From: Kaistia geumhonensis
Lineage (GTDB): Bacteria; Pseudomonadota; Alphaproteobacteria; Rhizobiales; Kaistiaceae
DNA length: 64,000 bases
Direction: 5' to 3'
Assembly: GCF_030815145.1 (NCBI RefSeq)
Contig: NZ_JAUSWJ010000001.1
Location: forward strand, 2,108,001-2,172,000
The notes beneath the pieces are model-generated. The model did not search any database and was not told where the DNA came from. It worked only from the letters and a program-made list of their open reading frames with translations. Positions 33,478-41,522 of this stretch are shown here, one piece after another; positions within the stretch are counted from its first letter, which is position 1; every line of letters begins with the position of its first letter. Both the position numbers and the translations under genes were made by a program.

Positions 33478-34656
33478 CTATTTGCGCGTCATGAGCCAGT
33501 CGGTCAGGCGGTCAGCCGCCTCGGCGATATGGTCGGGATTGCGCAGGAAGCAGAGCCGCATGAAGCCGCTGCCGGCCGTGCCGAAGGCGTCGCCCGGCGC
33601 GAGGCCGACATTGGCCTCGTCGACGAGGCGCAGGCCGAGCTGCCGCGTGTCCGGCTCGCCGTCGACCGAGAAGAACAGGTAGAAGGCGCCCTTCGGCCAG
33701 GTGAAGCGCACGCGTCCGGTCGCCTCCATCGCCTGGCAGATGATCTCGCGGGCCGCGGTGGCGCGATCACGCTGGAACTCGATGAAATGGTCGCCCTGGT
33801 CGAGCGCCGCGACGGCGCCGCGCTGCAGGAATTTCGGCGTGCCGGAACTCGAATACTGGATGAGATTCTCGATGATCTGTCCGTAGCGGGACGGCGCCGC
33901 CATCCAGCCGACGCGCCAGCCGGTCATGGCCCAGTTCTTGGACATGGTGTTGACGTAGAGGATCGGCTCGTCCGGCTCCATGACGTCATAGAAGGAGGGC
34001 GCACGATCGTCCTGGTAGAAGAAGCGGGTATAGACCTCGTCCGCGATGATCCACAGCCCGCGCTCGCGCGCGAAATCGCGGATGGCGACGAGTTCCTCGC
34101 GCGTCGCGGTCCAGCCTGTCGGGTTGCAGGGCGAGTTCAGGAACAACGCCGTCGTCCGCGCGGTGACCGCATCGAAATAGCGGTCGAGGTCGAGCGTCCA
34201 GCCGGCATTGCCGAACCGCATCGGCACCTCGACGGCCCGGGCGCCGCCGATCTCGGTGGCCGCGGCGAAGTTGGGCCAGGCCGGTGTCGGCACGACCACC
34301 TCGTCGCCCTTGCCCGCCACCATGCGCAGCGCGATCTGGATCGCCGGCATGCCGCCGGAAGTCACGAAGAAGCGCTCGGAATCGAACGGGCGGCCATACA
34401 GCCGCTCGTGATAGAGCGCGATGGCGAGGCGCAGCTCCGGAATGCCGCGCTGATGGGTGTAGAAGGTCTCGCCCGCCTCGAGGCCGCTGCCCGCCGCCTC
34501 GGAAATGAAGGCCGGCGTCGGCAGATCGCCCTCGCCGACCCAGAGCGGGATCAGGCCCTTGCGGTCGCGGCCGTAGTTGAAGACCTGGACGATGCCGGAT
34601 TCGGGCGCGGCCGAGGCCTCATGGCGGAGCCGATGCAGGGCGGAGTAGACAGACAC
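33478..34656 (-). CDS. Class I aminotransferase
   Basis: A 392-residue PLP-dependent aminotransferase, aspartate-aminotransferase-like subfamily. Features: LPTPAFISEAAGSGLEAGET then FYTHQRGIPELRLAIALYHE, FFVTSGGMPAIQIAL, NSPCNPTGWTATREEL, IIADEVYTRFFY with the PLP-nitrogen aspartate, and the lysine in YVNTMSKNWAMTGWRVGWM, where the SKNWAMTGWR spacing is typical. The C-terminal arginine lies in FMRLCFLRNP. The exact amino-group donor cannot be told. The frame starts with GTG with only a weak ribosome binding site. No pathway genes are beside it. Confidence 0.86.
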   Translation of the reverse strand: MSVYSALHRLRHEASAAPESGIVQVFNYGRDRKGLIPLWVGEGDLPTPAFISEAAGSGLEAGETFYTHQRGIPELRLAIALYHERLYGRPFDSERFFVTSGGMPAIQIALRMVAGKGDEVVVPTPAWPNFAAATEIGGARAVEVPMRFGNAGWTLDLDRYFDAVTARTTALFLNSPCNPTGWTATREELVAIRDFARERGLWIIADEVYTRFFYQDDRAPSFYDVMEPDEPILYVNTMSKNWAMTGWRVGWMAAPSRYGQIIENLIQYSSSGTPKFLQRGAVAALDQGDHFIEFQRDRATAAREIICQAMEATGRVRFTWPKGAFYLFFSVDGEPDTRQLGLRLVDEANVGLAPGDAFGTAGSGFMRLCFLRNPDHIAEAADRLTDWLMTRK

Positions 34657-34807
34657 TGGAGCATTCCGATCGAAGGTATAAATGGATCACGCCCTCGCGA
34701 CCGCCCGACCACGGACAAGCGGTCGACGTCATCACACCCGAAGGCAAGGGCGCAGTGATCCCCGTCACATCGGCACTCATCAGCCAATCGCGGCGATTTG
34801 CGGGCGG

Positions 34808-35221
34808 CTAATTCTTCGTCGCCAGAAGATCACGGATTTCCTTGAGGAGCTTCACGTCCTCGGGGTCGGCCGCAGGCTCCGGCGCGGCCTCCTGCTTGCG
34901 CTTCATCGTGTTCATGCCCTTGACGATCATGAACAGGATCCAGGCGACGATGATGAAGTTGATGAGCAGCGTGAGGAAGTTGCCATAGGCGATGGTGGCA
35001 CCGGCCTCGCGCGCGGCGGCGAGCGTCGGCTGCGGGGCGCCGGCAAGCTGGATGAACATGTTGGAGAAGTCGATGCCGCCGGTGATCCGGCCGACGATCG
35101 GCATGATCAGATCGTTGACGATCGAGTTGACGAGGCCGCTGAAGGCAGCGCCGATGATGATACCGATCGCCAGATCGACCATGTTGCCGCGCAGGGCGAA
35201 CTCACGGAATTCCTTCAGCAT
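34808..35221 (-). CDS. mscL: Large-conductance mechanosensitive channel
   Basis: A 137-residue channel protein that opens under membrane tension to release solutes on osmotic downshock. The opening [20 protein letters not shown] and the pore helix [20 protein letters not shown] match MscL, as do the [19 protein letters not shown] periplasmic segment and second helix [20 protein letters not shown]. The cytoplasmic helical bundle ends [14 protein letters not shown]. It has its own upstream gap of about 165 bases. Confidence 0.96.
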   Translation of the reverse strand: MLKEFREFALRGNMVDLAIGIIIGAAFSGLVNSIVNDLIMPIVGRITGGIDFSNMFIQLAGAPQPTLAAAREAGATIAYGNFLTLLINFIIVAWILFMIVKGMNTMKRKQEAAPEPAADPEDVKLLKEIRDLLATKN

Positions 35222-35387
35222 CCTCGTCTCTCCCGTCCCACGCGAATCCGCGTCCTCGGATCTCCCATCATCCGAACAGTAGCGGAACGAAGCGCGATGA
35301 CAAGGAAGGGCGGCGCGCGGGACGGGCTGCGGTTGCGCCGTCTCGGCGGATCGACTAATGAGCCCGCTTCAGGAGGACCACCATCCG

Positions 35388-35780
35388 ATGTACCGCGCCG
35401 TCACGCGTTCGATCCAGGTCACGGTCGAGCCGAGCTTCGTCGAGGACGAATCCTCGCCCGGCGATGGCCGCTATGTCTGGGCCTACCGGATCGAAATCGT
35501 CAATCTCGGGATCGAGAGCGTGCAGCTGCGCTCGCGCTTCTGGCGCATTACCGACGGGATCGGCCGGACCGAGGAAGTGCGCGGGCGCGGCGTGGTCGGC
35601 AAGGAGCCGCTGCTGAAGCCGGGCGAGAGCTTCGAATATACCAGCGGCTGCCCGTTGACGACGCCCTCGGGCATCATGGTCGGCAGCTACCAGATGCAGA
35701 CCGAGAGCGGCGAGATGTTCGTGGTCGACATCCCGGCCTTCTCGCTCGACATGCCCAACCAGGCCCGCGTCTTCCACTGA
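35388..35780 (+). CDS. apaG: ApaG (CorD) protein
   Basis: A 130-residue single-domain immunoglobulin-like fold. It begins [20 protein letters not shown] and shows [20 protein letters not shown], the conserved [20 protein letters not shown] followed by [18 protein letters not shown]. The start at 35388 gives the family's usual length and has AGGAGGACC upstream. ApaG is linked to Co/Mg resistance and pyrophosphate-nucleotide metabolism in enterobacteria; its role here is unknown. Its stop codon abuts that of hslO with no base between. Confidence 0.94.
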   Translation: MYRAVTRSIQVTVEPSFVEDESSPGDGRYVWAYRIEIVNLGIESVQLRSRFWRITDGIGRTEEVRGRGVVGKEPLLKPGESFEYTSGCPLTTPSGIMVGSYQMQTESGEMFVVDIPAFSLDMPNQARVFH

Positions 35781-36776
35781 TCAGGCGGCGAATTCCGCCG
35801 GATCGAACACATAGCGCAGGCCGCAGAACTCGCAGGTGACGGTGATCGCACCGTCCTCGATCGACTCGGTGATCTCCTCCGCCGAAAAGGAGCGCAGCAC
35901 GCCCTCGATGCGCTCGCGCGAGCAGGAGCACTGGTCGCGCACGCCCGACGCCTCGAAGACGCGGACGCCGCGCTCGTGGAAGAGCCGGTAGAGCAGCCGC
36001 TCGGCCGGGACTTCCGGATCGATCAGCTCGTGATCCTCGATGGTGCCGACCAGCGACGACGCCTCGACCCAGGCATCGTCCTCGTCGCCCTCGTCGGTGT
36101 CGACATGGGCCGGCGCATCGCCGCCCGGCAGGTCGCGGCGGCGCATTCGTTCCTCGGACTGCGGCAGGAACTGCACCATGAGCCCGCCGGCCCGCCAGCT
36201 ATGCGCCATCGCGCCGCCGTCGTCGCGGGTCATCATCTCGGCGACGGCGAGGCGCACGCGGGTCGGGATCTGCTCCGACTGCGCGAAATAGGTATGCGCC
36301 ACTTCCTCGAGGCTCGATCCGTCGAGCGGCACGATGCCCTGGTAACGGCTCGTATGCGGCCCCTGGTCGATGGTCATGCCGAGGATGCCCTTGCCGAGCA
36401 GCGCCGCGGGCTCCAGCGTTCCCGCGCTCGCCATCTCGGCGACGCGCGCCGCGTCGAAGCGGGCATAAGCGCGCAGCCGGCCGGGCGTGCGGAAATCGAC
36501 GACGAGCATGTCGACGGGGCCGTCGGTCTGCGTCTGCAGCAGGAACTGGCCCTCGATTTTCAGCGACGAACCGAGCAACACGGCGAGCACGATCGCCTCG
36601 CCGAGCAGCTTCGACACCGGCAGCGGATAGTCGTGCCGCGCCAGCATGCTGGTGAGGGCGGGGCCCATCTGGATGACGCGGCCGCGCACGTCGAGCCCCT
36701 CGATCTCGAAGGGCAAGACGGCGTCGTCGCCCGCCGGCGGCACCGAGCGGGGCCCCAGATTTCCGACTTCGGACAT
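35781..36776 (-). CDS. hslO: Redox-regulated chaperone Hsp33
   Basis: A 331-residue holdase chaperone activated by oxidation. The zinc-binding redox switch is present: QCSCSRERIEG (CxC) and TVTCEFCGLRY (CxxC) near the C-terminus. The core has GSSLKIEGQFLLQTQTDGPV and LGKGILGMTIDQGPHTSRYQ. A longer than usual acidic insert (HVDTDEGDEDDAWVE) lies before the linker. The start overlaps the argF stop by one base (TGATG), so it is translationally coupled to argF. Confidence 0.94.
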   Translation of the reverse strand: MSEVGNLGPRSVPPAGDDAVLPFEIEGLDVRGRVIQMGPALTSMLARHDYPLPVSKLLGEAIVLAVLLGSSLKIEGQFLLQTQTDGPVDMLVVDFRTPGRLRAYARFDAARVAEMASAGTLEPAALLGKGILGMTIDQGPHTSRYQGIVPLDGSSLEEVAHTYFAQSEQIPTRVRLAVAEMMTRDDGGAMAHSWRAGGLMVQFLPQSEERMRRRDLPGGDAPAHVDTDEGDEDDAWVEASSLVGTIEDHELIDPEVPAERLLYRLFHERGVRVFEASGVRDQCSCSRERIEGVLRSFSAEEITESIEDGAITVTCEFCGLRYVFDPAEFAA

Positions 36777-37702
36777 CAGTTGTTCTCCGTGTCTCCGCCG
36801 AGCGCCCAGGCAAGGATACCCTTCTGCGCATGGAGACGGTTTTCGGCTTCGTCGAAGACGACCGACTGCGGTCCGTCCATGACCTCGCCCGTGACCTCCT
36901 CGCCGCGATGGGCGGGCAGGCAGTGCATGAAGATCGCGCCCTCGGCGGCGCGCGCCATCAGCCGCGCGTTGACCTGGAACGGCTTCAGCAGGTTGTGTCG
37001 CCGCTCAGCCTCGCTGTCGCCCATCGACACCCAGGTGTCGGTGACGATGCAGTCGGCACCGGCCGCAGCCCAATCGGCTTCCTCGCCGGCGACCACGGCC
37101 GCGCCTTCGGCCCGCGCCCAGTCGAGCAGGCGGCGCGACGGCGCGAGCTCGGGCGGGGTCGCGATCTTGAGGCTGAAGTCGAACCGCGCCGCGGCATGGA
37201 TCCAGGAGGCGAGGACATTGTTGCTGTCGCCGACCCAGGCGACCGTCTTGCCGGCGATCGGCCCGCGATGGTCCTCGAAGGTGAGGATATCGGCCATCAC
37301 CTGGCAGGGATGCGAGCGGCGCGTCAGCCCGTTGATCACCGGGACCGTGGCATGGGCCGCCAGCTCCTGCAGGGAATCCTGATCGAGAATACGGATCATG
37401 ATGCCGTCGACATAGCGCGACATCACCCGCGCCGTGTCGGCGATCGTCTCGCCGCGCCCGAGCTGCATCTCGGCGCCGGTCAGCATCAGCGTCTGCCCGC
37501 CGAGCTCGCGCATGCCGACGTCGAAGGAGACGCGGGTTCGCGTGGAAGGCTGCTCGAAGACAAGCGCCAGAACCTTGCCGGCCAGGGGCCCTACGCCGTC
37601 GCGCGCGCCGTTGCGGGCGCTTCTGAGCGCCCTGGCGCGATCGAGGATGCTCGTCAGCGTGGCGGAATCGAAATCGGACAGATCGAGGAAGTGCCGGATC
37701 AT
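36776..37702 (-). CDS. argF: Ornithine carbamoyltransferase
   Basis: A 308-residue enzyme making citrulline from ornithine and carbamoyl phosphate. Carbamoyl-phosphate binding: [20 protein letters not shown]. Further motifs: [14 protein letters not shown], the ornithine-binding [11 protein letters not shown] region and [20 protein letters not shown] (HCLP). It lies 12 bases after argD and overlaps hslO by one base, so argD-argF-hslO is one operon. Confidence 0.96.
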   Translation of the reverse strand: MIRHFLDLSDFDSATLTSILDRARALRSARNGARDGVGPLAGKVLALVFEQPSTRTRVSFDVGMRELGGQTLMLTGAEMQLGRGETIADTARVMSRYVDGIMIRILDQDSLQELAAHATVPVINGLTRRSHPCQVMADILTFEDHRGPIAGKTVAWVGDSNNVLASWIHAAARFDFSLKIATPPELAPSRRLLDWARAEGAAVVAGEEADWAAAGADCIVTDTWVSMGDSEAERRHNLLKPFQVNARLMARAAEGAIFMHCLPAHRGEEVTGEVMDGPQSVVFDEAENRLHAQKGILAWALGGDTENN

Positions 37703-37714
37703 GTCGGGGTGACC

Positions 37715-38932
37715 TCAGGCGTCGGCGCGGGCGGGGGCGAGGGTCGCGGCCGCGGCCTCGAGCTTGTCGAGCGCGGCATCGACCTCCTCGCGGCCGATGG
37801 TGAGCGGCGGCAGCAGGCGCACGACATTGTCGCCGGCGCCGGCGACGAGCATGTGCTGGCTACGCAGCGCGCCGACGATCTCCGGAACCGGCTTCACGCC
37901 GTGGAGGCCGACGAGCAGCCCCTCGCCGCGCACGCCGTCGAAGACGTCGGGGAAGCGGTCGACCAGAGCGGCCAGCCGCTGCTTCAGATAGAGGCCCGTC
38001 TCGCGCACATGATCGAGGAAGCCGTCCGCGAGCACGACGTCGAGCACGGCGTTGCCGACCGCCATGGCGAGCGGGTTGCCGCCGAAGGTCGTGCCGTGCG
38101 TTCCGGGCGTCATCCCCTTGGCCGCCTCGTTGGTGGCAAGGCAGGCGCCGAGCGGGAAGCCGCCGCCGATCCCCTTGGCCGAAGTGAGGATGTCCGGCGC
38201 GATGCCGGTCCATTCATAGGCGAAGAGCTTGCCGGTGCGCCCGATGCCGGTCTGCACCTCGTCCATGATGAGCAGCAGGCCCTCGGCGTCGCAGAGCGCC
38301 CGAAGTTCGCGCAGGAAGCCGTTCGAGAAGGCGCGCACGCCGCCCTCGCCCTGCAGCGGTTCGATCATCACCGCAGCCGTCTCCGGCGTGACCGCCGCCT
38401 TGACGAGCGAGATGTCTCCGAATGCGACCTGGTCGAAGCCGTCGGCCTTGGGACCGAAGCCCTCCAGATATTTCTGCTGGCCGCCGGCGGCGAGCGTCGC
38501 CAGCGTGCGGCCGTGGAAGGCGCCCTCGATCGTCAGGATGCGATAGCGCTCCGGATGGCCGTTCACATAGTGATAGCGCCGCGCCGTCTTGATGGCGCAC
38601 TCATTGGCCTCGGCGCCGGAATTGGCGAAGAAGACCCGGTCGGCGAAGCTCGCCGCGACGAGGCGATCGGCGAGCCGCTCCTGTCCCGGAATGCGGAAGA
38701 GGTTGGACGTGTGCCAGAGCTTGCCGGCCTGCTCGGTCAGCGCCGCCACCAGCGTGGGATTGGCGTGGCCGAGCGAATTGACCGCGATGCCCGACGAGAA
38801 ATCGAGATAAGCCTCGCCTTCCGCGGTATAGAGCCAGGCGCCCTCCCCTCGCTCGAACGACAGCGGCGCACGTGCAAACGTATCGAAGAGGCTGCCGGAA
38901 GCGTTCGGAGCAGTGGATGCGGGGGCGGTCAT
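37715..38932 (-). CDS. argD: Acetylornithine aminotransferase
   Basis: A 405-residue class III aminotransferase of arginine synthesis. Motifs: [80 protein letters not shown], and the Schiff-base lysine in [18 protein letters not shown]. The ATG follows AAGGAGGGCAC, an excellent ribosome binding site. A promoter and an intrinsic-terminator-like hairpin precede it, suggesting attenuation of the operon. Confidence 0.96.
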   Translation of the reverse strand: MTAPASTAPNASGSLFDTFARAPLSFERGEGAWLYTAEGEAYLDFSSGIAVNSLGHANPTLVAALTEQAGKLWHTSNLFRIPGQERLADRLVAASFADRVFFANSGAEANECAIKTARRYHYVNGHPERYRILTIEGAFHGRTLATLAAGGQQKYLEGFGPKADGFDQVAFGDISLVKAAVTPETAAVMIEPLQGEGGVRAFSNGFLRELRALCDAEGLLLIMDEVQTGIGRTGKLFAYEWTGIAPDILTSAKGIGGGFPLGACLATNEAAKGMTPGTHGTTFGGNPLAMAVGNAVLDVVLADGFLDHVRETGLYLKQRLAALVDRFPDVFDGVRGEGLLVGLHGVKPVPEIVGALRSQHMLVAGAGDNVVRLLPPLTIGREEVDAALDKLEAAAATLAPARADA

Positions 38933-38970
38933 GTGCCCTCCTTGGGTCTTTCCGCGGGTGGAAGGGAGGC

Positions 38971-39016
38971 TTAAAAATCAAAGGTGCCACCCGAGGCCGT
39001 CGCGCCGGGCAGCACC
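38971..39016 (-). terminator. Intrinsic-terminator-like hairpin in the argD leader (probable attenuator)
   Basis: On the minus strand GGTGCTGCCCG (39016-39006) pairs with CGGGTGGCACC (38993-38983): 11 pairs including two G-T, with a 12-base loop, followed at once by TTTGATTTTT. It lies between the predicted transcription start (about 39025) and the argD ATG at 38932, so every full transcript must read through it. This suggests conditional termination. No arginine-rich leader peptide is seen. Confidence 0.65.
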
Positions 39017-39030
39017 TATTAGCGTTGCCC

Positions 39031-39060
39031 TTATATCACGGTCGTGACGATTTCTGTCAA
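39031..39060 (-). promoter_or_regulatory. argD-argF-hslO promoter
   Basis: TTGACA (39060-39055), a 17-base spacer, and GATATA (39037-39032), or ATATAA with 18 bases. The -35 is a perfect consensus. The start would be near 39025, only ten bases before the leader hairpin. Confidence 0.72.
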
Positions 39061-39165
39061 GGAAGCGGCCGGCGCGCGCATCGGGGAGGCGGCTAAGCGG
39101 TTGACGCGACTCGTTCTTCGCCGTCCCGGACCGAAACTGGGGAAAACAGACTTTGAGGCTCCAGG

Positions 39166-39210
39166 GATTCCCCCCGACTCTTGTCAGAGAGTCACGCCAT
39201 ATAGTAGCTT
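39166..39210 (+). promoter_or_regulatory. gcrA promoter with three GANTC methylation sites
   Basis: TTGTCA (39181-39186), 18 bases, TAGCTT (39205-39210) is the best promoter. GATTC (39166), GACTC (39176) and GAGTC (39189) are spaced through it; the last lies inside the -35/-10 spacer. GANTC is the target of the CcrM methylase, and GcrA acts with sigma-70 at promoters carrying methylated GANTC in this position. Autoregulation is therefore plausible. Confidence 0.6.
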
Positions 39211-39223
39211 AACAGTCGTTAAG
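39208..39223. promoter_or_regulatory. Perfect TTAAC dyad over the gcrA start region
   Basis: CTTAAC-AGTC-GTTAAG is a perfect inverted repeat overlapping the 3' end of the -10 element. It resembles two CtrA half-sites in inverted orientation (CtrA uses direct TTAA-N7-TTAAC). A repressor bound here would block the gcrA promoter. Confidence 0.45.
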
Positions 39224-39341
39224 ATACGAAATATCGAGCGACAGACCTTCCTGAACAATGTGCCGAGTTTGCCCGCCGTCTACGGTTCGGACGGCGTTCA
39301 TCAGGGATTCAGACTGTCGCTCCGACGGACAAGGATATGCG

Positions 39342-39875
39342 ATGACTTGGACGGACGAACGGGTTGAGTTGCTGAAGAAGCTCTGGATCGACGGGCTCAG
39401 CGCCAGTCAGATCGCCTCGGAACTCGGCGGCGTGACGCGCAATGCCGTGATCGGCAAGGTGCACAGGCTGAGCCTGTCCGGCCGTGCCAAGCCGGCGGCT
39501 GCGCCGACCGCGCGGGCCCGCAAGCCCGCCGTCGCCACCAGCCGCACCGCATCGCCGGCGCGGGGCGCCCCGGCGCAAAGACCGCTCGTCGCGGGCAACA
39601 ACGCGCTGAAGCCGGTTGCCGAGACCGCGCCCGAGCCGCGGCGCCTGTCGCGTCCCGAAAGCGCGCCGGTCGTCGTGCCGATCAGCCTGCATGCCACGAT
39701 CCTCACGCTCACCGAGCAGACCTGCAAATGGCCGATCGGCGATCCGAGCACCGAGGGCTTCCATTTCTGCGGCCAGCGCTCGGGTTCGGGCATCCCCTAT
39801 TGCGAATATCACTCGCGCATCGCCTACCAGCCGGTCCATGACCGCCGCCGCGACCGCAAGGTCGCCGCGGGCTGA
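39342..39875 (+). CDS. gcrA: Cell-cycle regulator GcrA
   Basis: A 177-residue sigma-70 cofactor specific to alphaproteobacteria. The N-terminal helix-turn-helix is WTDERVELLKKLWIDGLSAS then QIASELGGVTRNAVIGKVHR. A basic proline/alanine linker follows. The C-terminal sigma-interacting domain is TCKWPIGDPSTEGFHFCGQR then GSGIPYCEYHSRIAYQP. The ATG at 39342 has AAGGAT seven bases upstream; the longer frame adds 28 residues not found in the family. It is divergent from argD. Confidence 0.95.
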   Translation: MTWTDERVELLKKLWIDGLSASQIASELGGVTRNAVIGKVHRLSLSGRAKPAAAPTARARKPAVATSRTASPARGAPAQRPLVAGNNALKPVAETAPEPRRLSRPESAPVVVPISLHATILTLTEQTCKWPIGDPSTEGFHFCGQRSGSGIPYCEYHSRIAYQPVHDRRRDRKVAAG

Positions 39876-39964
39876 TTGCGGTGACCCAGGCGCCGGCCGC
39901 ATGACGGCCGGTGCGCGCGGAGGGTTGATCGCGTCGCCGGATCGGTGACACTGTCGGCCCGCAT

Positions 39965-40009
39965 CCGCCGGCGCGCAGCCGGCGGCCCTCGGCCTCCGGG
40001 CCTTCTTTC
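39965..40009 (+). terminator. Double hairpin with T-rich tail between gcrA and rutR
   Basis: CCGCCGGC-GCGCA-GCCGGCGG (39965-39985) is followed by GGCCC-N9-GGGCC (39984-40002) and TTCTTTC. The second stem competes with the first by two bases. A further perfect hairpin CCGGCCG-CATGA-CGGCCGG lies at 39893-39911 just after the gcrA stop. Together these probably end gcrA transcription. Confidence 0.5.
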
Positions 40010-40025
40010 AAGGCGCCGTCACCCG

Positions 40026-40673
40026 ATGACCATCGCCGAGACGGCGCGCGCGCGGCAGACCAAGAAGCGCACGCGCATCCAGGAAGAGAACGAAGAGCGG
40101 ATCCTTGATGCCGCTCTCGAGGTCTTTTCCAGCTATGGCCTCCGTGGCGCGACGATCGACCAGATCGCCGCGCTGGCTGGCATGACCAAGCCGAACCTCC
40201 TCTATTACTTCCGCCGCAAGGACGACATCTATCTCTCCGTGCTGCGGCGAACCCTCGAGAACTGGCTTCAGCCGCTCGAGGACCTCGGCCGCGGCGACGA
40301 CCCCCGCGACGAGATGCGCGCTTATCTCGAACGCAAGCTCGAGATGTCGCGCGACAATCCCAAGGCCTCGCGGCTCTATGCCATGGAGATGCTGCAAGGC
40401 GCCCCGGTGCTGCGCGGCGTGCTCGGCACGCGGCTCAAGGACCTCGTCGACGAGAAGGCGGCGCTGATGCGGCGCTGGATCGCGGAAGGCCGCATGGCGC
40501 CGATCGATCCCTACCATCTCATCTTCATGGTCTGGGCGACGACGCAGCACTATGCCGACTTCGAAATCCAGGTCCGCGCCGTCCTTGGCGACAAGGCCGC
40601 CGATAATCGTCATTTCAAGGCCGCGACACACGCCCTTGAGGACGTGATCCTCGGCGGAATCTTCGGGCGGTAG
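40026..40673 (+). CDS. rutR: TetR-family regulator RutR (pyrimidine-responsive)
   Basis: A 215-residue repressor. The DNA-binding domain is RIQEENEERILDAALEVFSS, then YGLRGATIDQIAALAGMTKP, then NLLYYFRRKDDIY. The C-terminal ligand domain has the RutR-type AYLERKLEMSRDNPKASRLY, MLQGAPVLRGVLGTRLK and HLIFMVWATTQHYADFEIQV. In E. coli RutR senses uracil/thymine and binds TTGACCA-NN-TGGTCAA. A close match to that operator stands before preT in this window, which makes the assignment firmer. The ATG at 40026 gives the usual length. Confidence 0.88.
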   Translation: MTIAETARARQTKKRTRIQEENEERILDAALEVFSSYGLRGATIDQIAALAGMTKPNLLYYFRRKDDIYLSVLRRTLENWLQPLEDLGRGDDPRDEMRAYLERKLEMSRDNPKASRLYAMEMLQGAPVLRGVLGTRLKDLVDEKAALMRRWIAEGRMAPIDPYHLIFMVWATTQHYADFEIQVRAVLGDKAADNRHFKAATHALEDVILGGIFGR

Positions 40674-40725
40674 CGCTCGCCGGCGCGCTCCAGATCGTGG
40701 AGTTGGACACGGCCTTTTTCGTCGC

Positions 40726-41460
40726 TCAGTCCTGCGCCGTGGGCCTGATGACGATGCTGCCAACCTCGACATCATCAGGCTGATCAATCGCAAACGCGAT
40801 CCCCCTGGCGATCGCTGACGGTGAAATCGCGATCGCCTCCAGCCGGGCTGCGAGGGCGCCCCTCACCGCCGTGTCCGAGACGGAGTCGCCGAGATTGGTC
40901 GCGATCATGCCGGGTGACACCTCCGTCACCCGCAGATGTGGCCCAGACTCCTGCCGCAGGGCCTCGCTGATCGTGCGCACGGCGTTCTTGGTGGCGGCAT
41001 AGACGCCCATGGTCGGTACGATCTTCAGTCCGGCGGTCGAGACGACGTTGATGACATGTCCGCGGCGCTGGCGTTCGAAGACGGGCAGCGCGGCGGCGAT
41101 GCCATAGAGCGTGCCACGGAGATTGACGTCGATCATCGCGTCCCAGTCCTCGACGCGCAGGGCGTCGAAGCGCGAGATGGGACTGATGCCGGCGTTGTTG
41201 ACGATGACGTCGAGGCCGCCGGCCTCGTCGACGGCGTGTTGCGCGAGCGCCTCGAGATCGGCGCGGACGCTGACATCCGTTGCCCTGTAGGTTGCCCGTC
41301 CACCTGCAGCGATGATCTCGCTGGCGATTTCCGCCAACGCGTCCTCGCGCCGGGCGCCAAGCACGACGGTCGCCCCCAATTCCGCCAGATGAAAGGCGGT
41401 CGCACGGCCGATGCCGCTGCTTGCGCCGGTGATGATGACGACCTTGCCGCTGATACCCAT
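40726..41460 (-). CDS. Short-chain dehydrogenase/reductase (YdfG-like)
   Basis: A 244-residue classical SDR: cofactor loop VIITGASSGIGRATAFHLAE, VIVNNAGISPISRFD, catalytic serine in HVINVVSTAGLKIVPT, and YAATKNAVRTISEAL with the YxxxK pair, then VSPGMIATNL. The substrate is unknown. It is divergent from the AraC regulator at 41523, with 62 bases between them, the common layout of a regulator and its target. Confidence 0.87.
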   Translation of the reverse strand: MGISGKVVIITGASSGIGRATAFHLAELGATVVLGARREDALAEIASEIIAAGGRATYRATDVSVRADLEALAQHAVDEAGGLDVIVNNAGISPISRFDALRVEDWDAMIDVNLRGTLYGIAAALPVFERQRRGHVINVVSTAGLKIVPTMGVYAATKNAVRTISEALRQESGPHLRVTEVSPGMIATNLGDSVSDTAVRGALAARLEAIAISPSAIARGIAFAIDQPDDVEVGSIVIRPTAQD

Positions 41461-41522
41461 GATGGTTCTCCTTTCCGAGCAAGGTAGCCATCGGGACCGA
41501 GACGAACTATGCTCGATTGACC

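Larger units (their letters stand above)
38933..39341. other. 409-base divergent regulatory region between argD and gcrA
   Basis: No gene was found in this region. It holds, from left to right, the argD leader hairpin and T tract (38971-39016), the argD promoter (39031-39060), a GACTC at 39108, the gcrA promoter with three GANTC sites (39166-39210), a TTAAC dyad (39208-39223), and another GATTC at 39306. Confidence 0.7.

Noticed and set aside
36830-38974. 714-codon plus-strand open frame across argF and argD
   Set aside because: Runs through two certain genes on the other strand and has no recognisable domain; shadow of high third-position GC.
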